From positions 1 through 5,235 of the forward strand of contig DNJM01000120.1 of assembly GCA_003489085.1 (NCBI GenBank): a DNA stretch of 5,235 nt, in the 5' to 3' direction. Below the pieces are notes generated by a model. It ran no database searches. It saw nothing but the letters and a program-made list of their open reading frames with translations, and had not been told where the DNA came from. The position numbers were made by a program, and so were the translations under genes. The stretch comes from Lachnospiraceae bacterium (lineage in GTDB: Bacteria > Bacillota > Clostridia > Lachnospirales > Lachnospiraceae). Shown one piece after another: positions 1-5,235 of this stretch; the stretch's first letter is position 1; each line of letters begins with the position of its first letter.

Positions 1-620
1 TTGATCATGGGTTCTATGGCAAGGGTCATACCCGGCACCAGTTTCATCCCTCTTTTTTTCTGACGGAAATTGGGAACCTGCGGATCTTCATGAAGGCTGG
101 TTCCGATTCCGTGGCCTACCAGATCCTGTACAATCCCATAACCGAACTGGCTCACATAATCGTCGATGGCCGCCGAGATATCATACAGGTGATTGCCTGC
201 CTTCGCATATTTAAGCCCCTCAAAAAAGCTCTGTTTTGTCACATCCATAAGCTGCTTTAACTCCGGGCTGATCTTTCCTACCGCATAGGTCCTGGCCGCA
301 TCCGAATGATATCCTTTATAGATCAGGCCCGCATCCAGACTGACGATATCCCCTTCTTTCAGGATGTGGTCCCTTCTGGGAATGCCGTGTACGACTTCGT
401 CATTGACCGATACACAGATGGATGCCGGAAATCCTCCATAGTGAAGGAAGTTGGGAATGCATCCTCTTTTACGGATTGCCTTCTCCCCGCATTCATTGAT
501 TTCCATGGTAGAAATACCCGGCCGTATGATTCTGCCCATCTCCTCATATACGCTTTCCAACAGGTGGCCCGCCTTACGCATCAATTCAATTTCTTTTGCA
601 GATTTAACTGTGACAGACAT
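1..620 (-). CDS. map: Methionine aminopeptidase type I (3' end cut by window edge)
   Basis: Cytosolic metallopeptidase that removes the initiator methionine from new proteins after deformylation. I read 206 residues without a frameshift before the window ends; the family is usually about 250-265 residues, so roughly 45 C-terminal residues are missing. The pita-bread fold metal ligands are visible at D96 (SLDAG), D107 (HSDAAR), H170 (VGHGIG) and E203 (AIEPM). The fifth ligand, a C-terminal Glu, lies beyond the edge. H78 (VVHGIP) and H177 (SLHEDP) match the conserved active-site histidines. These positions are each one less than in the E. coli enzyme, so there is no insertion and no N-terminal zinc-finger extension. 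The ATG start at 620 is supported by AGGAG eight bases upstream, inside the end of adk. It lies three bases after the adk stop, so the two genes are almost certainly cotranscribed and probably translationally coupled. Confidence 0.97.
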   Translation of the reverse strand, partial: MSVTVKSAKEIELMRKAGHLLESVYEEMGRIIRPGISTMEINECGEKAIRKRGCIPNFLHYGGFPASICVSVNDEVVHGIPRRDHILKEGDIVSLDAGLIYKGYHSDAARTYAVGKISPELKQLMDVTKQSFFEGLKYAKAGNHLYDISAAIDDYVSQFGYGIVQDLVGHGIGTSLHEDPQVPNFRQKKRGMKLVPGMTLAIEPMI

Positions 621-623
621 GTG

Positions 624-1268
624 CTAAGCTCCTAAAATCTCTACAATCGCCCGGAATACGGCTTCCATATCCATAGTACCGTCTACTTCTCTTAAGATGC
701 CTTTTCCATTATAATAGTCAATCAGCGGCTGGGTCTGTTCATGGTAGACCGAAAGACGCTTCTTAACAGTCTCCGGCTTATCGTCGTCTCTGAGAATCAG
801 CTCCGCTCCGCAGCTGTCGCAGATATTTTCCACCCTGGTCGGGGCATATACCAGATGGTATGTAGCGCCGCAACTTACGCAGGCGCGGCGTCCGCCCATT
901 CTCTTCACGATATTCTCATCGGGGATTTCCACATCGACAGCGTAATCTATGGACTCTGACAGTTCTGACAGGGCTTTGTCCAGGCACTCAGCCTGCGGAA
1001 TCGTCCTTGGGAATCCGTCCAGAATATATCCATCCTTACAGTCCGCCTGCTGGATGCGGTCCACCACCAGATCACAGGTCAGCTCATCGGGTACCAGAAG
1101 TCCCTGATCCATATAAGTTTTTGCTTTTTTCCCGAGCTCTGTGCCGTTCTTAATATTGGCACGGAAAATATCTCCTGTAGAAATATGAGGAATGTGATAT
1201 TTTTCAGCGATTTTTTTCGCCTGTGTCCCTTTACCGGCGCCTGGCGCGCCTAACATAATAATCTTCAT
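624..1268 (-). CDS. adk: Adenylate kinase, zinc-LID type
   Basis: Cytosolic enzyme that interconverts ATP + AMP and 2 ADP, balancing the adenine nucleotide pool. With the ATG at 1268 it has 214 residues, a normal length for the long bacterial form. The P-loop GAPGAGKGT is at residues 7-15. The AMP-binding STGD is at 30-33, followed by R36, and DGFPRT is at 84-89. The LID spans about 126-163 and carries C130, C133, C150 and C153, the four-cysteine zinc site of Gram-positive and thermophile enzymes (E. coli lacks it). R123, R127, R160 and R171 sit where catalytic arginines are expected. The frame stays open upstream to a TTG at 1292, which would add eight residues. I reject that start because GGAG lies nine bases before the 1268 ATG and the protein then begins directly with the first beta strand. 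The gene follows secY after a 104-base gap and precedes map by three bases. Confidence 0.97.
   Translation of the reverse strand: MKIIMLGAPGAGKGTQAKKIAEKYHIPHISTGDIFRANIKNGTELGKKAKTYMDQGLLVPDELTCDLVVDRIQQADCKDGYILDGFPRTIPQAECLDKALSELSESIDYAVDVEIPDENIVKRMGGRRACVSCGATYHLVYAPTRVENICDSCGAELILRDDDKPETVKKRLSVYHEQTQPLIDYYNGKGILREVDGTMDMEAVFRAIVEILGA
629..633 (-). promoter_or_regulatory. Ribosome binding site of map inside the adk 3' end
   Basis: AGGAG, eight bases before the map ATG, lies within the last codons of adk (Leu-Gly-Ala). It fixes the map start at 620. Its position inside the upstream gene, with only three bases between stop and start, suggests that ribosomes finishing adk feed map translation. 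The coupling is inferred. Confidence 0.75.
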
Positions 1269-1277
1269 AATAGTATT

Positions 1278-1281
1278 CTCC
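1278..1281 (-). promoter_or_regulatory. Ribosome binding site of adk (decides the start)
   Basis: GGAG lies nine bases before the ATG at 1268. The upstream in-frame candidates, an ATG at 1283 and a TTG at 1292, have no comparable purine-rich site at a suitable distance. This site therefore selects the 214-residue form of adenylate kinase. Confidence 0.75.
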
Positions 1282-1311
1282 ATTTTTACCAAATCTATAC
1301 AATTACCTTAG

Positions 1312-1359
1312 AAAAGCCTGTACGAAGCTACCTTGGTAGTACTTCCCGTACAGGCTTTT
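1312..1359 (-). terminator. Terminator-like long hairpin between secY and adk
   Basis: A perfect 13-bp inverted repeat (AAAAGCCTGTACG at 1312-1324 against its complement at 1347-1359) encloses a second, smaller stem. That inner stem (about 1325-1331 with 1336-1344, with a TA bulge) is closed by a four-base loop. Read on the minus strand, the 3' arm ends in TTTT followed by CT, a short U-tract; the 5' arm starts with AAAA. On the plus strand the tail is also T-rich (TTTTGTTTCT), so the element could work in both directions. It lies 14 bases after the secY stop and well before adk. Because no convincing adk promoter follows, partial termination or 3'-end stabilisation of the ribosomal/secY message with read-through into adk-map is more likely than a complete stop. 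The structure is seen directly; its function is inferred. Confidence 0.55.
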
Positions 1360-1372
1360 GTTTCTCATTGTT

Positions 1373-2689
1373 CTAATCGTTCAGGAAACCTTTGTAGTAG
1401 CGCACCAGCATCTGCGATTCAATCTGTTTGAGTGTCTCAAGGACGACTCCCACAATGATGATGATGGAGGTACCTCCAAAAGATACGTCGGCTCCAAAGA
1501 ATCCGTTAAATGCGATGGGGATCACACATACAATGATCAGTCCGATCGCTCCGATAAATACAATGTAATTTAAAATCTTGCTGAGATATTCTGTCGTTGG
1601 CTTGCCCGGCCGGATACCAGGGATAAATCCTCCCTGACGCTTCATATTATTGGAAATTTCAATCGGATTAAAGGTAATGGAGGTATAGAAATAAGCAAAA
1701 AATACCACCAGCACAATATAAATCAAAAGGCCGATCGAATATACCGGCTGCTTCGGATCACACCAGCTGGACTGGCTGAGTCCTGTAAGGATTCTGCCGC
1801 CTATGCCGGTGCCGCCTGTCTTGCCAAGCAGCGATGCGATTACACCCGGAAAACTCATCAGGGAAGAAGCAAAAATGACAGGAATAACGCCTGCCGTATT
1901 TACTTTTAACGGGATATTGGTGGACTGACCGCCGACCATCTTGCGTCCCTGCATTTTCTTTGCGTACTGCACCGGAATCCGGCGTTCCCCTCCCTGAAGG
2001 ATGACAACAAAAACGACCGTCACCAGTACAACTGCAAGGATGATCACTGCAGCCAGCGCTCCGTTCAGGATCGTCTTTCCTTTGATAAACTGGTCAAACA
2101 GCGTCACAAAGTCATCCGGGATTCTGGATACGATATTGATCAGAAGCACAATGGAAATACCGTTTCCGACACCGTGTTCCGTGATTTCCTCACCAATCCA
2201 CATCAGGAATGCGCTTCCGGCTGTCATGGCCGCTACAACCACGATCATATTGGGTATATTTGCCGTCTCTAAAAGGCCTCTGTTACCAAACCCGATCGTC
2301 ATGGCAATACTTTCGATCAGGGCCAGCGCAACGGTCAGATATCTGGAGAATGTCTGGATCTTTTTCCTTCCATCCTCTCCCTCCTTCTGCATCTCCTCCA
2401 GCTTCGGAATCGCTATGGTAAGAAGCTGCATGATGATGGAAGATGTGATATACGGTGTGATACCCAGCGCAAACAGAGACATGCTGGTAAAAGAACCGCC
2501 GGTGAACGCATCAAAGAAATTGAATGCGTCACCGGTCTGGGCAGCAAACCATTCGGCAAAGTAATTCCGGTTTACACCCGGAATCGGAAGCTGGGACCCA
2601 AATCTTACGACTACAAGCATTAAAAATGTGAAGATCAGTTTTTTCCTGATATCTTCAATTTTAAGTGCGTTTCGCAATGTTTTAAACAT
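1373..2689 (-). CDS. secY: Preprotein translocase channel subunit SecY
   Basis: SecY forms the membrane pore of the SecYEG translocon, through which SecA and ribosomes export or insert proteins. The 438 residues match the usual length (about 430-440). I see ten hydrophobic segments: roughly 17-35, 72-95, 115-135, 147-165, 177-192, 208-232, 264-288, 316-338, 371-394 and 403-420. LPIPGVN (34-40) follows the first segment. The plug region is about 55-70, then comes ALGITPYITSSIIMQLL (74-90), a hallmark of helix 2. GGQSTNIPLKVNTAGVIPVIFA-type residues occupy 253-274. The cytosolic loop before helix 9 carries IPGIRPGKPT (356-365), with the conserved Arg at 360 needed for SecA and ribosome contact. 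C310, in the external loop before helix 8, lies in a stretch that looks variable. The ATG at 2689 overlaps the rplO stop by one base (TGATG) and follows a very strong ribosome binding site, so translation is probably coupled to rplO. Confidence 0.98.
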   Translation of the reverse strand: MFKTLRNALKIEDIRKKLIFTFLMLVVVRFGSQLPIPGVNRNYFAEWFAAQTGDAFNFFDAFTGGSFTSMSLFALGITPYITSSIIMQLLTIAIPKLEEMQKEGEDGRKKIQTFSRYLTVALALIESIAMTIGFGNRGLLETANIPNMIVVVAAMTAGSAFLMWIGEEITEHGVGNGISIVLLINIVSRIPDDFVTLFDQFIKGKTILNGALAAVIILAVVLVTVVFVVILQGGERRIPVQYAKKMQGRKMVGGQSTNIPLKVNTAGVIPVIFASSLMSFPGVIASLLGKTGGTGIGGRILTGLSQSSWCDPKQPVYSIGLLIYIVLVVFFAYFYTSITFNPIEISNNMKRQGGFIPGIRPGKPTTEYLSKILNYIVFIGAIGLIIVCVIPIAFNGFFGADVSFGGTSIIIIVGVVLETLKQIESQMLVRYYKGFLND

Positions 2690-3129
2690 CAGATCACCTC
2701 GGCTTTTCCACCAAGAGCTTCAATTTTGGCTGCAGCGCCTGCTGAAAATGCGTTAGCCTGAACTGTAAGTTTCTTGGTCAGTTCTCCGTTTCCAAGAATC
2801 TTAACACCGTCCCTTGGATTTTTCACGATTCCTTCAGCGATCAGGGTCTCTACAGAAACCACACTGTCGTTGTCAAATCTTTCCAGGACGCTTATATTAA
2901 TACCGACAATCTCCTTGCTGTTGCGGTTCGTGAAACCTCTCTTGGGGAGTCTGCGGTACAGAGGCATCTGACCGCCCTCAAAACCGGGACGCGGAGCGCC
3001 GGAACGCGCTTTCTGGCCTTTGTGGCCCTTACCGGCAGTCTTACCGTTGCCTGAACCGTGTCCACGGCCTCTTCTGAAGTTATCGCTCTTTTTGGAACCT
3101 TCAGCATAGTGTAAATTCGATAAGTCCAT
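2689..3129 (-). CDS. rplO: 50S ribosomal protein L15 (uL15)
   Basis: L15 is a late-assembling protein of the large subunit that contacts 23S rRNA around the peptidyl transferase and central protuberance side. The protein has 146 residues, the usual length. The basic, glycine-rich N-terminal tail (about 18-50) includes GRGHGSGNGKTAGKGHKGQK (21-40), then PGFEGGQMPLYRRLPKRGF (48-66), which reaches deep into rRNA. The C-terminal globular part shows the family signature from VKILGNGELTKKLTVQA (109-125) to FSAGAAAKIEALGG (128-141). The ATG at 3129 is preceded by AAGGAGGTG at about seven bases, an excellent ribosome binding site. The gene follows rpmD after 16 bases and shares one base with secY. 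Confidence 0.98.
   Translation of the reverse strand: MDLSNLHYAEGSKKSDNFRRGRGHGSGNGKTAGKGHKGQKARSGAPRPGFEGGQMPLYRRLPKRGFTNRNSKEIVGINISVLERFDNDSVVSVETLIAEGIVKNPRDGVKILGNGELTKKLTVQANAFSAGAAAKIEALGGKAEVI
2692..2700 (-). promoter_or_regulatory. Extended Shine-Dalgarno of secY encoded by the last rplO codons
   Basis: GAGGTGATC, two bases before the secY ATG, matches nine consecutive bases of the complement of the 16S rRNA tail (GATCACCTC). It is also the last three sense codons of rplO (Glu-Val-Ile). It supports the start at 2689 and reinitiation across the TGATG overlap. Confidence 0.8.
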
Positions 3130-3145
3130 TATGGCACCTCCTTTT

Positions 3146-3328
3146 TTATATTTCCTCTACCTTCACTAAATGCCTTACATGCCAGATCATACCGCGGACG
3201 GCTTCATTGTCCGGCATCTCGACAGTTTTGTTTAATTTTCTAAGGCCAAGCGCCTCTACGGTAGCCTTCTGCTTCGGAATCGCTCCGATCGGAGATTTTA
3301 CTAATGTGATCTTTAACTTCTCTGCCAT
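3146..3328 (-). CDS. rpmD: 50S ribosomal protein L30 (uL30)
   Basis: Small large-subunit protein that binds 23S rRNA near the central protuberance side. It has 60 residues, the normal bacterial length. The sequence shows LKITLVKSPIG (5-15), then K19-K21 and a region reading ALGLRKLNKTVEMPDN (26-41), the family pattern. It ends in a short strand, HLVKVEEI (53-60). The ATG at 3328 is preceded by AAGGAG with seven bases between. It sits 15 bases after rpsE and 16 before rplO, the standard spc order. L30 is absent from some bacterial lineages, so its presence here is mildly informative. Confidence 0.97.
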   Translation of the reverse strand: MAEKLKITLVKSPIGAIPKQKATVEALGLRKLNKTVEMPDNEAVRGMIWHVRHLVKVEEI

Positions 3329-3343
3329 GTTCGTTCTCCTTTC

Positions 3344-3853
3344 TTACGCCATGATCTCGTCAACAGATTTGCCACGTTTTTTGGCAACTGCTTCCGGTGA
3401 AGTCAGGCTGGCCAGACCTTCGATGGTAGCCAGTACCACGTTTTGCTTATTATTGGAGCCCAGGGATTTGGTACGGATATTCTTGATACCCGCAAGCTCT
3501 ACCACGGCACGGGCCGGGCCGCCTGCGATGATTCCGGTACCTTCCGGGGACTTCTTAAGCAATACGGAAGAACTTCCGAATTTACCCAGGTTATCATGCG
3601 GGATACTGTTATTGTCATCCAGTGCGACAGTTACCAGTTTCTTCACAGCATCTTCTTTGCCCTTACGGATTGCTTCCGGAATTTCAGTGGCTTTTCCAAG
3701 ACCGGCGCCCACATGGCCGTTGCCGTCGCCTACGACTACCAGAGCTGTGAAACGCATGTTGCGGCCGCCTTTGACGGTCTTGCTTACACGCTTAATTGAC
3801 ACGACTTTCTCAGTCAGTTCCAACTGACTTGCATCAATAATCTCATGTCTCAT
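3344..3853 (-). CDS. rpsE: 30S ribosomal protein S5 (uS5)
   Basis: S5 is a small-subunit protein at the mRNA entry side, in contact with S4 and S8 and with helix 34 of 16S rRNA. It affects decoding accuracy, and changes in its loop give spectinomycin resistance. It has 169 residues, against 166-167 in B. subtilis and E. coli. The N-terminal dsRBD-like domain is about 11-76: EKVVSIKRVSKTVKGGR (15-31), then FTALVVVGDGNGHVGAG (35-51) and GKATEIPEAIRKGKEDA (53-69). The C-terminal domain includes GTGIIAGGPARAVVELAGI (105-123). The spectinomycin loop (about 22-31) looks intact; RNM at 31-33 replaces the RRF I recall for B. subtilis, which seems lineage wording rather than damage. The ATG at 3853 follows AGGAGG with a slightly long spacing. 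Gaps are 17 bases to rplR and 15 to rpmD. Confidence 0.98.
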   Translation of the reverse strand: MRHEIIDASQLELTEKVVSIKRVSKTVKGGRNMRFTALVVVGDGNGHVGAGLGKATEIPEAIRKGKEDAVKKLVTVALDDNNSIPHDNLGKFGSSSVLLKKSPEGTGIIAGGPARAVVELAGIKNIRTKSLGSNNKQNVVLATIEGLASLTSPEAVAKKRGKSVDEIMA

Positions 3854-3870
3854 TGTCTGTCTCCTCCTCT

Positions 3871-4239
3871 CTAAAATTCCAGTCCAGCTTCGCGGGCTGC
3901 TTCTGCAAGTGCTGCGACTTTACCCTGGTAGATGAATCCGCCGCGGTCAAATACGACCTGCCTGATTCCTTTTTCCAGCGCTCTTGCCGCAATCACTTTG
4001 CCCAGATATGCTGCCGCATCGACGTTGTTGGTTTTCTCAAGTTCTGCCTTCACTTCTTTCTGAAGGGTAGAGGCGGATACCAGGGTGTTCCCCACGGTGT
4101 CGTCAATAATCTGAGCATACATATGATTATTGCTTCTGAACACTGCCAGACGCGGCTTCTGTGCGGTTCCACTGATATGATTGCGCAGTCTGTAGTGCTT
4201 TTTCGCACGGACTTCACTTCTTGATTTCTTCTTAATCAT
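3871..4239 (-). CDS. rplR: 50S ribosomal protein L18 (uL18)
   Basis: L18 binds 5S rRNA and, with L5, anchors it in the central protuberance of the large subunit. It has 122 residues, the usual bacterial length being about 117-122. The very basic N-terminal tail is MIKKKSRSEVRAKKHYRLR (1-19). The core follows with KPRLAVFRSNNHMYAQIIDD (28-47). The C-terminal signature VVFDRGGFIYQGKVAALAEA (95-114) and then AAREAGLEF (114-122) is typical of the family. The ATG at 4239 is preceded by AAGGAG with nine bases between. It lies 17 bases from both rplF and rpsE. Confidence 0.98.
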   Translation of the reverse strand: MIKKKSRSEVRAKKHYRLRNHISGTAQKPRLAVFRSNNHMYAQIIDDTVGNTLVSASTLQKEVKAELEKTNNVDAAAYLGKVIAARALEKGIRQVVFDRGGFIYQGKVAALAEAAREAGLEF

Positions 4240-4256
4240 CTTTACACTCTCCTTAA

Positions 4257-4796
4257 TTATTTCTTACCGGTCTTACCAACTTTACGTCTGATGACCTCGG
4301 TCTCATACTTGATACCCTTGCCCTTATACGGCTCCGGTCTTCTCTTATCACGGATCTCTGCCGCATACTGTCCGACCTTTTCTTTGTCGATCCCTTTGAC
4401 AGTGATTTTATTGCCGTCTACGACTGCTTCCAGGCCTTCAGGGTCTGTCATCTCGACCGGGTGGGAATATCCCAGGTTCAAAGTCAGTTTCTTACCGGAT
4501 TTGGAACAGCGGTAACCGACGCCGTTTACTTCCAGCACCTTCTCATAACCGGTATGCACGCCTGTAACCATGTTGGAAATCAGGGTTCTTGTCAAACCGT
4601 GTAAAGATTTCATTTTCTTTAAGTCATTGGGCCTTGTGACTACCACATGGCCGTCTTCAACCTTGATCGTCATCTCTGACGGGAGTACTCTTTCAAGGGT
4701 ACCCTTCGGACCTTTTACGGTCACCTTGTTGCCCTCAGCCACATCCACAGTCACACCTGCGGGGATGGCTACTGGTAATTTTCCGATACGGGACAT
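4257..4796 (-). CDS. rplF: 50S ribosomal protein L6 (uL6)
   Basis: L6 sits near the sarcin-ricin loop and the factor-binding region of the large subunit. The 179 residues equal the length I recall for B. subtilis L6. It starts MSRIGKLPVAIP, the normal N terminus. Two similar alpha/beta domains follow (about 1-82 and 83-175): the first carries VTVKGPKGTL (25-34) and the second ITVKGIDKEKVGQ (131-143). The L6 signature PEPYKGKGI is at 154-162 and the tail is basic (RRKVGKTGKK). The ATG at 4796 follows AAGGAGGA with about ten bases between. Upstream is the unusually long 84-base gap to rpsH with a hairpin; rplR follows after 17 bases. Confidence 0.98.
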   Translation of the reverse strand: MSRIGKLPVAIPAGVTVDVAEGNKVTVKGPKGTLERVLPSEMTIKVEDGHVVVTRPNDLKKMKSLHGLTRTLISNMVTGVHTGYEKVLEVNGVGYRCSKSGKKLTLNLGYSHPVEMTDPEGLEAVVDGNKITVKGIDKEKVGQYAAEIRDKRRPEPYKGKGIKYETEVIRRKVGKTGKK

Positions 4797-4827
4797 AATT
4801 CAAAAATCCTCCTTACTTAGATTTTCG

Positions 4828-4849
4828 GAAGGGACGTCTGCGTCCCTTC
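4828..4849 (-). other. Perfect 9-bp hairpin in the rpsH-rplF spacer
   Basis: GAAGGGACG and its exact complement CGTCCCTTC flank a four-base loop (4837-4840), giving a GC-rich stem in the 84-base gap between rpsH and rplF. On the minus strand it is followed by CGAAAATC, without a U-tract, so it does not look like an intrinsic terminator for the operon. It lies about 14 bases upstream of the rplF ribosome binding site. It could be an RNA processing or stability element or a protein-binding site; the sequence alone does not decide. Confidence 0.6.
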
Positions 4850-4880
4850 TGTTTTCAGTGAGTATATAAGCGGCTTCTCA

Positions 4881-5235
4881 TTACCATACGAATGCCAGTA
4901 CTTCGCCGCCTACGTTCAGCTCTCTTGCCTTTTTATCGGTCATAACGCCTTTGTTGGTAGAAACAATAGCGATGCCCAGTCCGCCAAGTACTTTTGGCAG
5001 ATTGTCTTTGCCTGCGTAGATACGCAGACCGGGTTTGGAAATTCTCTTCAGACCTGCAATGATCTTATCATTTTTGTCTTTGCCGTATTTCAAAGTGATA
5101 CGGATGTCTTTGAAGTTTCCATTATCTACTAAATCATATTTTTCAACGTAGCCTTCGTCCACCAGAATGTCGGCGATTGCCAGCTTCATCCTGGAAGCCG
5201 GAACGTCTACGGTATCATGCTTTGCAGTGTTCGCA
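4881..5235 (-). CDS. rpsH: 30S ribosomal protein S8 (uS8), 5' end cut by window edge
   Basis: S8 is an early 16S rRNA binder (central domain, helix 21). In E. coli it is also the translational repressor of the spc operon. The frame is open to the right edge, giving 117 complete codons. It begins within the region reading ANTAKHDTVDVPASRMKLAI, so about 15 N-terminal residues (the MTDPIADMLTRIRN-like part) are missing. An internal Met codon at 5189 is not the start, because clear S8 sequence continues before it. Conserved parts seen are ADILVDEGYV, the KRISKPGLRIYA stretch and the C-terminal signature GIAIVSTNKGVMTDKKAR, ending GGEVLAFVW as in most S8 proteins. The repressor target site in E. 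coli lies near rplE, which would be outside this window. Confidence 0.97.
   Translation of the reverse strand, partial: ANTAKHDTVDVPASRMKLAIADILVDEGYVEKYDLVDNGNFKDIRITLKYGKDKNDKIIAGLKRISKPGLRIYAGKDNLPKVLGGLGIAIVSTNKGVMTDKKARELNVGGEVLAFVW

Noticed and set aside
359..547. A 62-codon minus-strand frame inside map, considered as a sign of frameshift in map
   Set aside because: Direct translation of map from 620 to the window edge is continuous and keeps all expected metal ligands at the right spacing. The other frame is spurious.
1294..1299. TATAGA on the minus strand upstream of adk, a possible -10 box
   Set aside because: Only 4 of 6 to the consensus. The -35 position falls inside the 3' arm of the hairpin without a good match, so an adk promoter is not supported.
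1303..1368. A 21-codon minus-strand frame with ATG and TAA inside the secY-adk gap, a possible leader peptide
   Set aside because: No Shine-Dalgarno site precedes the ATG at 1368, and the frame is made almost entirely of the two arms of the palindrome, so its sequence is explained by the hairpin.
3207..3827. Open frame of 206 codons on the plus strand opposite rpsE and rpmD
   Set aside because: It lies wholly antisense to two clear ribosomal protein genes, shows no family resemblance and is the kind of shadow frame that codon bias produces. The same applies to plus-strand frames at 2001-2564 (opposite secY), 306-635 (opposite map) and 3853-4224 (opposite rplR).
4861..4866. TATACT on the minus strand after rpsH, a possible -10 box for a promoter of rplF
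   Set aside because: It is 5 of 6 to the consensus, but no acceptable -35 hexamer lies 16-18 bases upstream. One such hexamer is expected by chance in an AT-rich spacer.
1..5235. Possible novel or mobile system in the window
   Set aside because: Every gene belongs to the conserved spc-secY-adk-map order, with tight spacing and full-length families. There are no insertion-sequence ends, repeats, integrase or unknown genes.

Overview
The window is a nearly uninterrupted stretch of the bacterial spc-type ribosomal protein operon. All genes lie on the minus strand, so transcription runs from the right edge to the left. In transcription order they are rpsH (5' end cut off), rplF, rplR, rpsE, rpmD, rplO, secY, adk and map (3' end cut off). 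Every gene is recognisable from its full-length family pattern. No frameshift, mobile element, CRISPR array, tRNA or rRNA is visible, and no gene-free stretch exceeds about 105 bases.

The organism is most likely a Gram-positive Firmicute of the Clostridia, and Lachnospiraceae is my best guess. The reasons are the order secY-adk-map directly after rplO, strong AAGGAGG-type Shine-Dalgarno sites before most genes, an adenylate kinase with the four-cysteine zinc LID of Gram-positive type, a 60-residue L30, and the wording of S5 and SecY. Base composition looks close to balanced. The family assignment is from remembered protein similarity, not a search.

Right part (about 2689-5235): six ribosomal protein genes (S8, L6, L18, S5, L30, L15) are spaced 15-17 bases apart, except for an 84-base gap between rpsH and rplF that carries a perfect 9-bp hairpin. 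Middle (1373-2689): secY, the channel of the Sec translocon, overlaps rplO by one base (TGATG). Its Shine-Dalgarno site is formed by the last codons of rplO. Left part (1-1268): after a 104-base gap with a long terminator-like hairpin come adk and map, 3 bases apart.

The genes join ribosome assembly (S5, S8, L6, L15, L18, L30) to membrane insertion and secretion of new proteins (SecY), nucleotide balance (Adk) and N-terminal methionine removal from new chains (Map). This is an ordinary, highly conserved housekeeping region and I found no sign of an undescribed system. The points worth a second look are the two intergenic hairpins, the rplO/secY junction and the start codon of adk.
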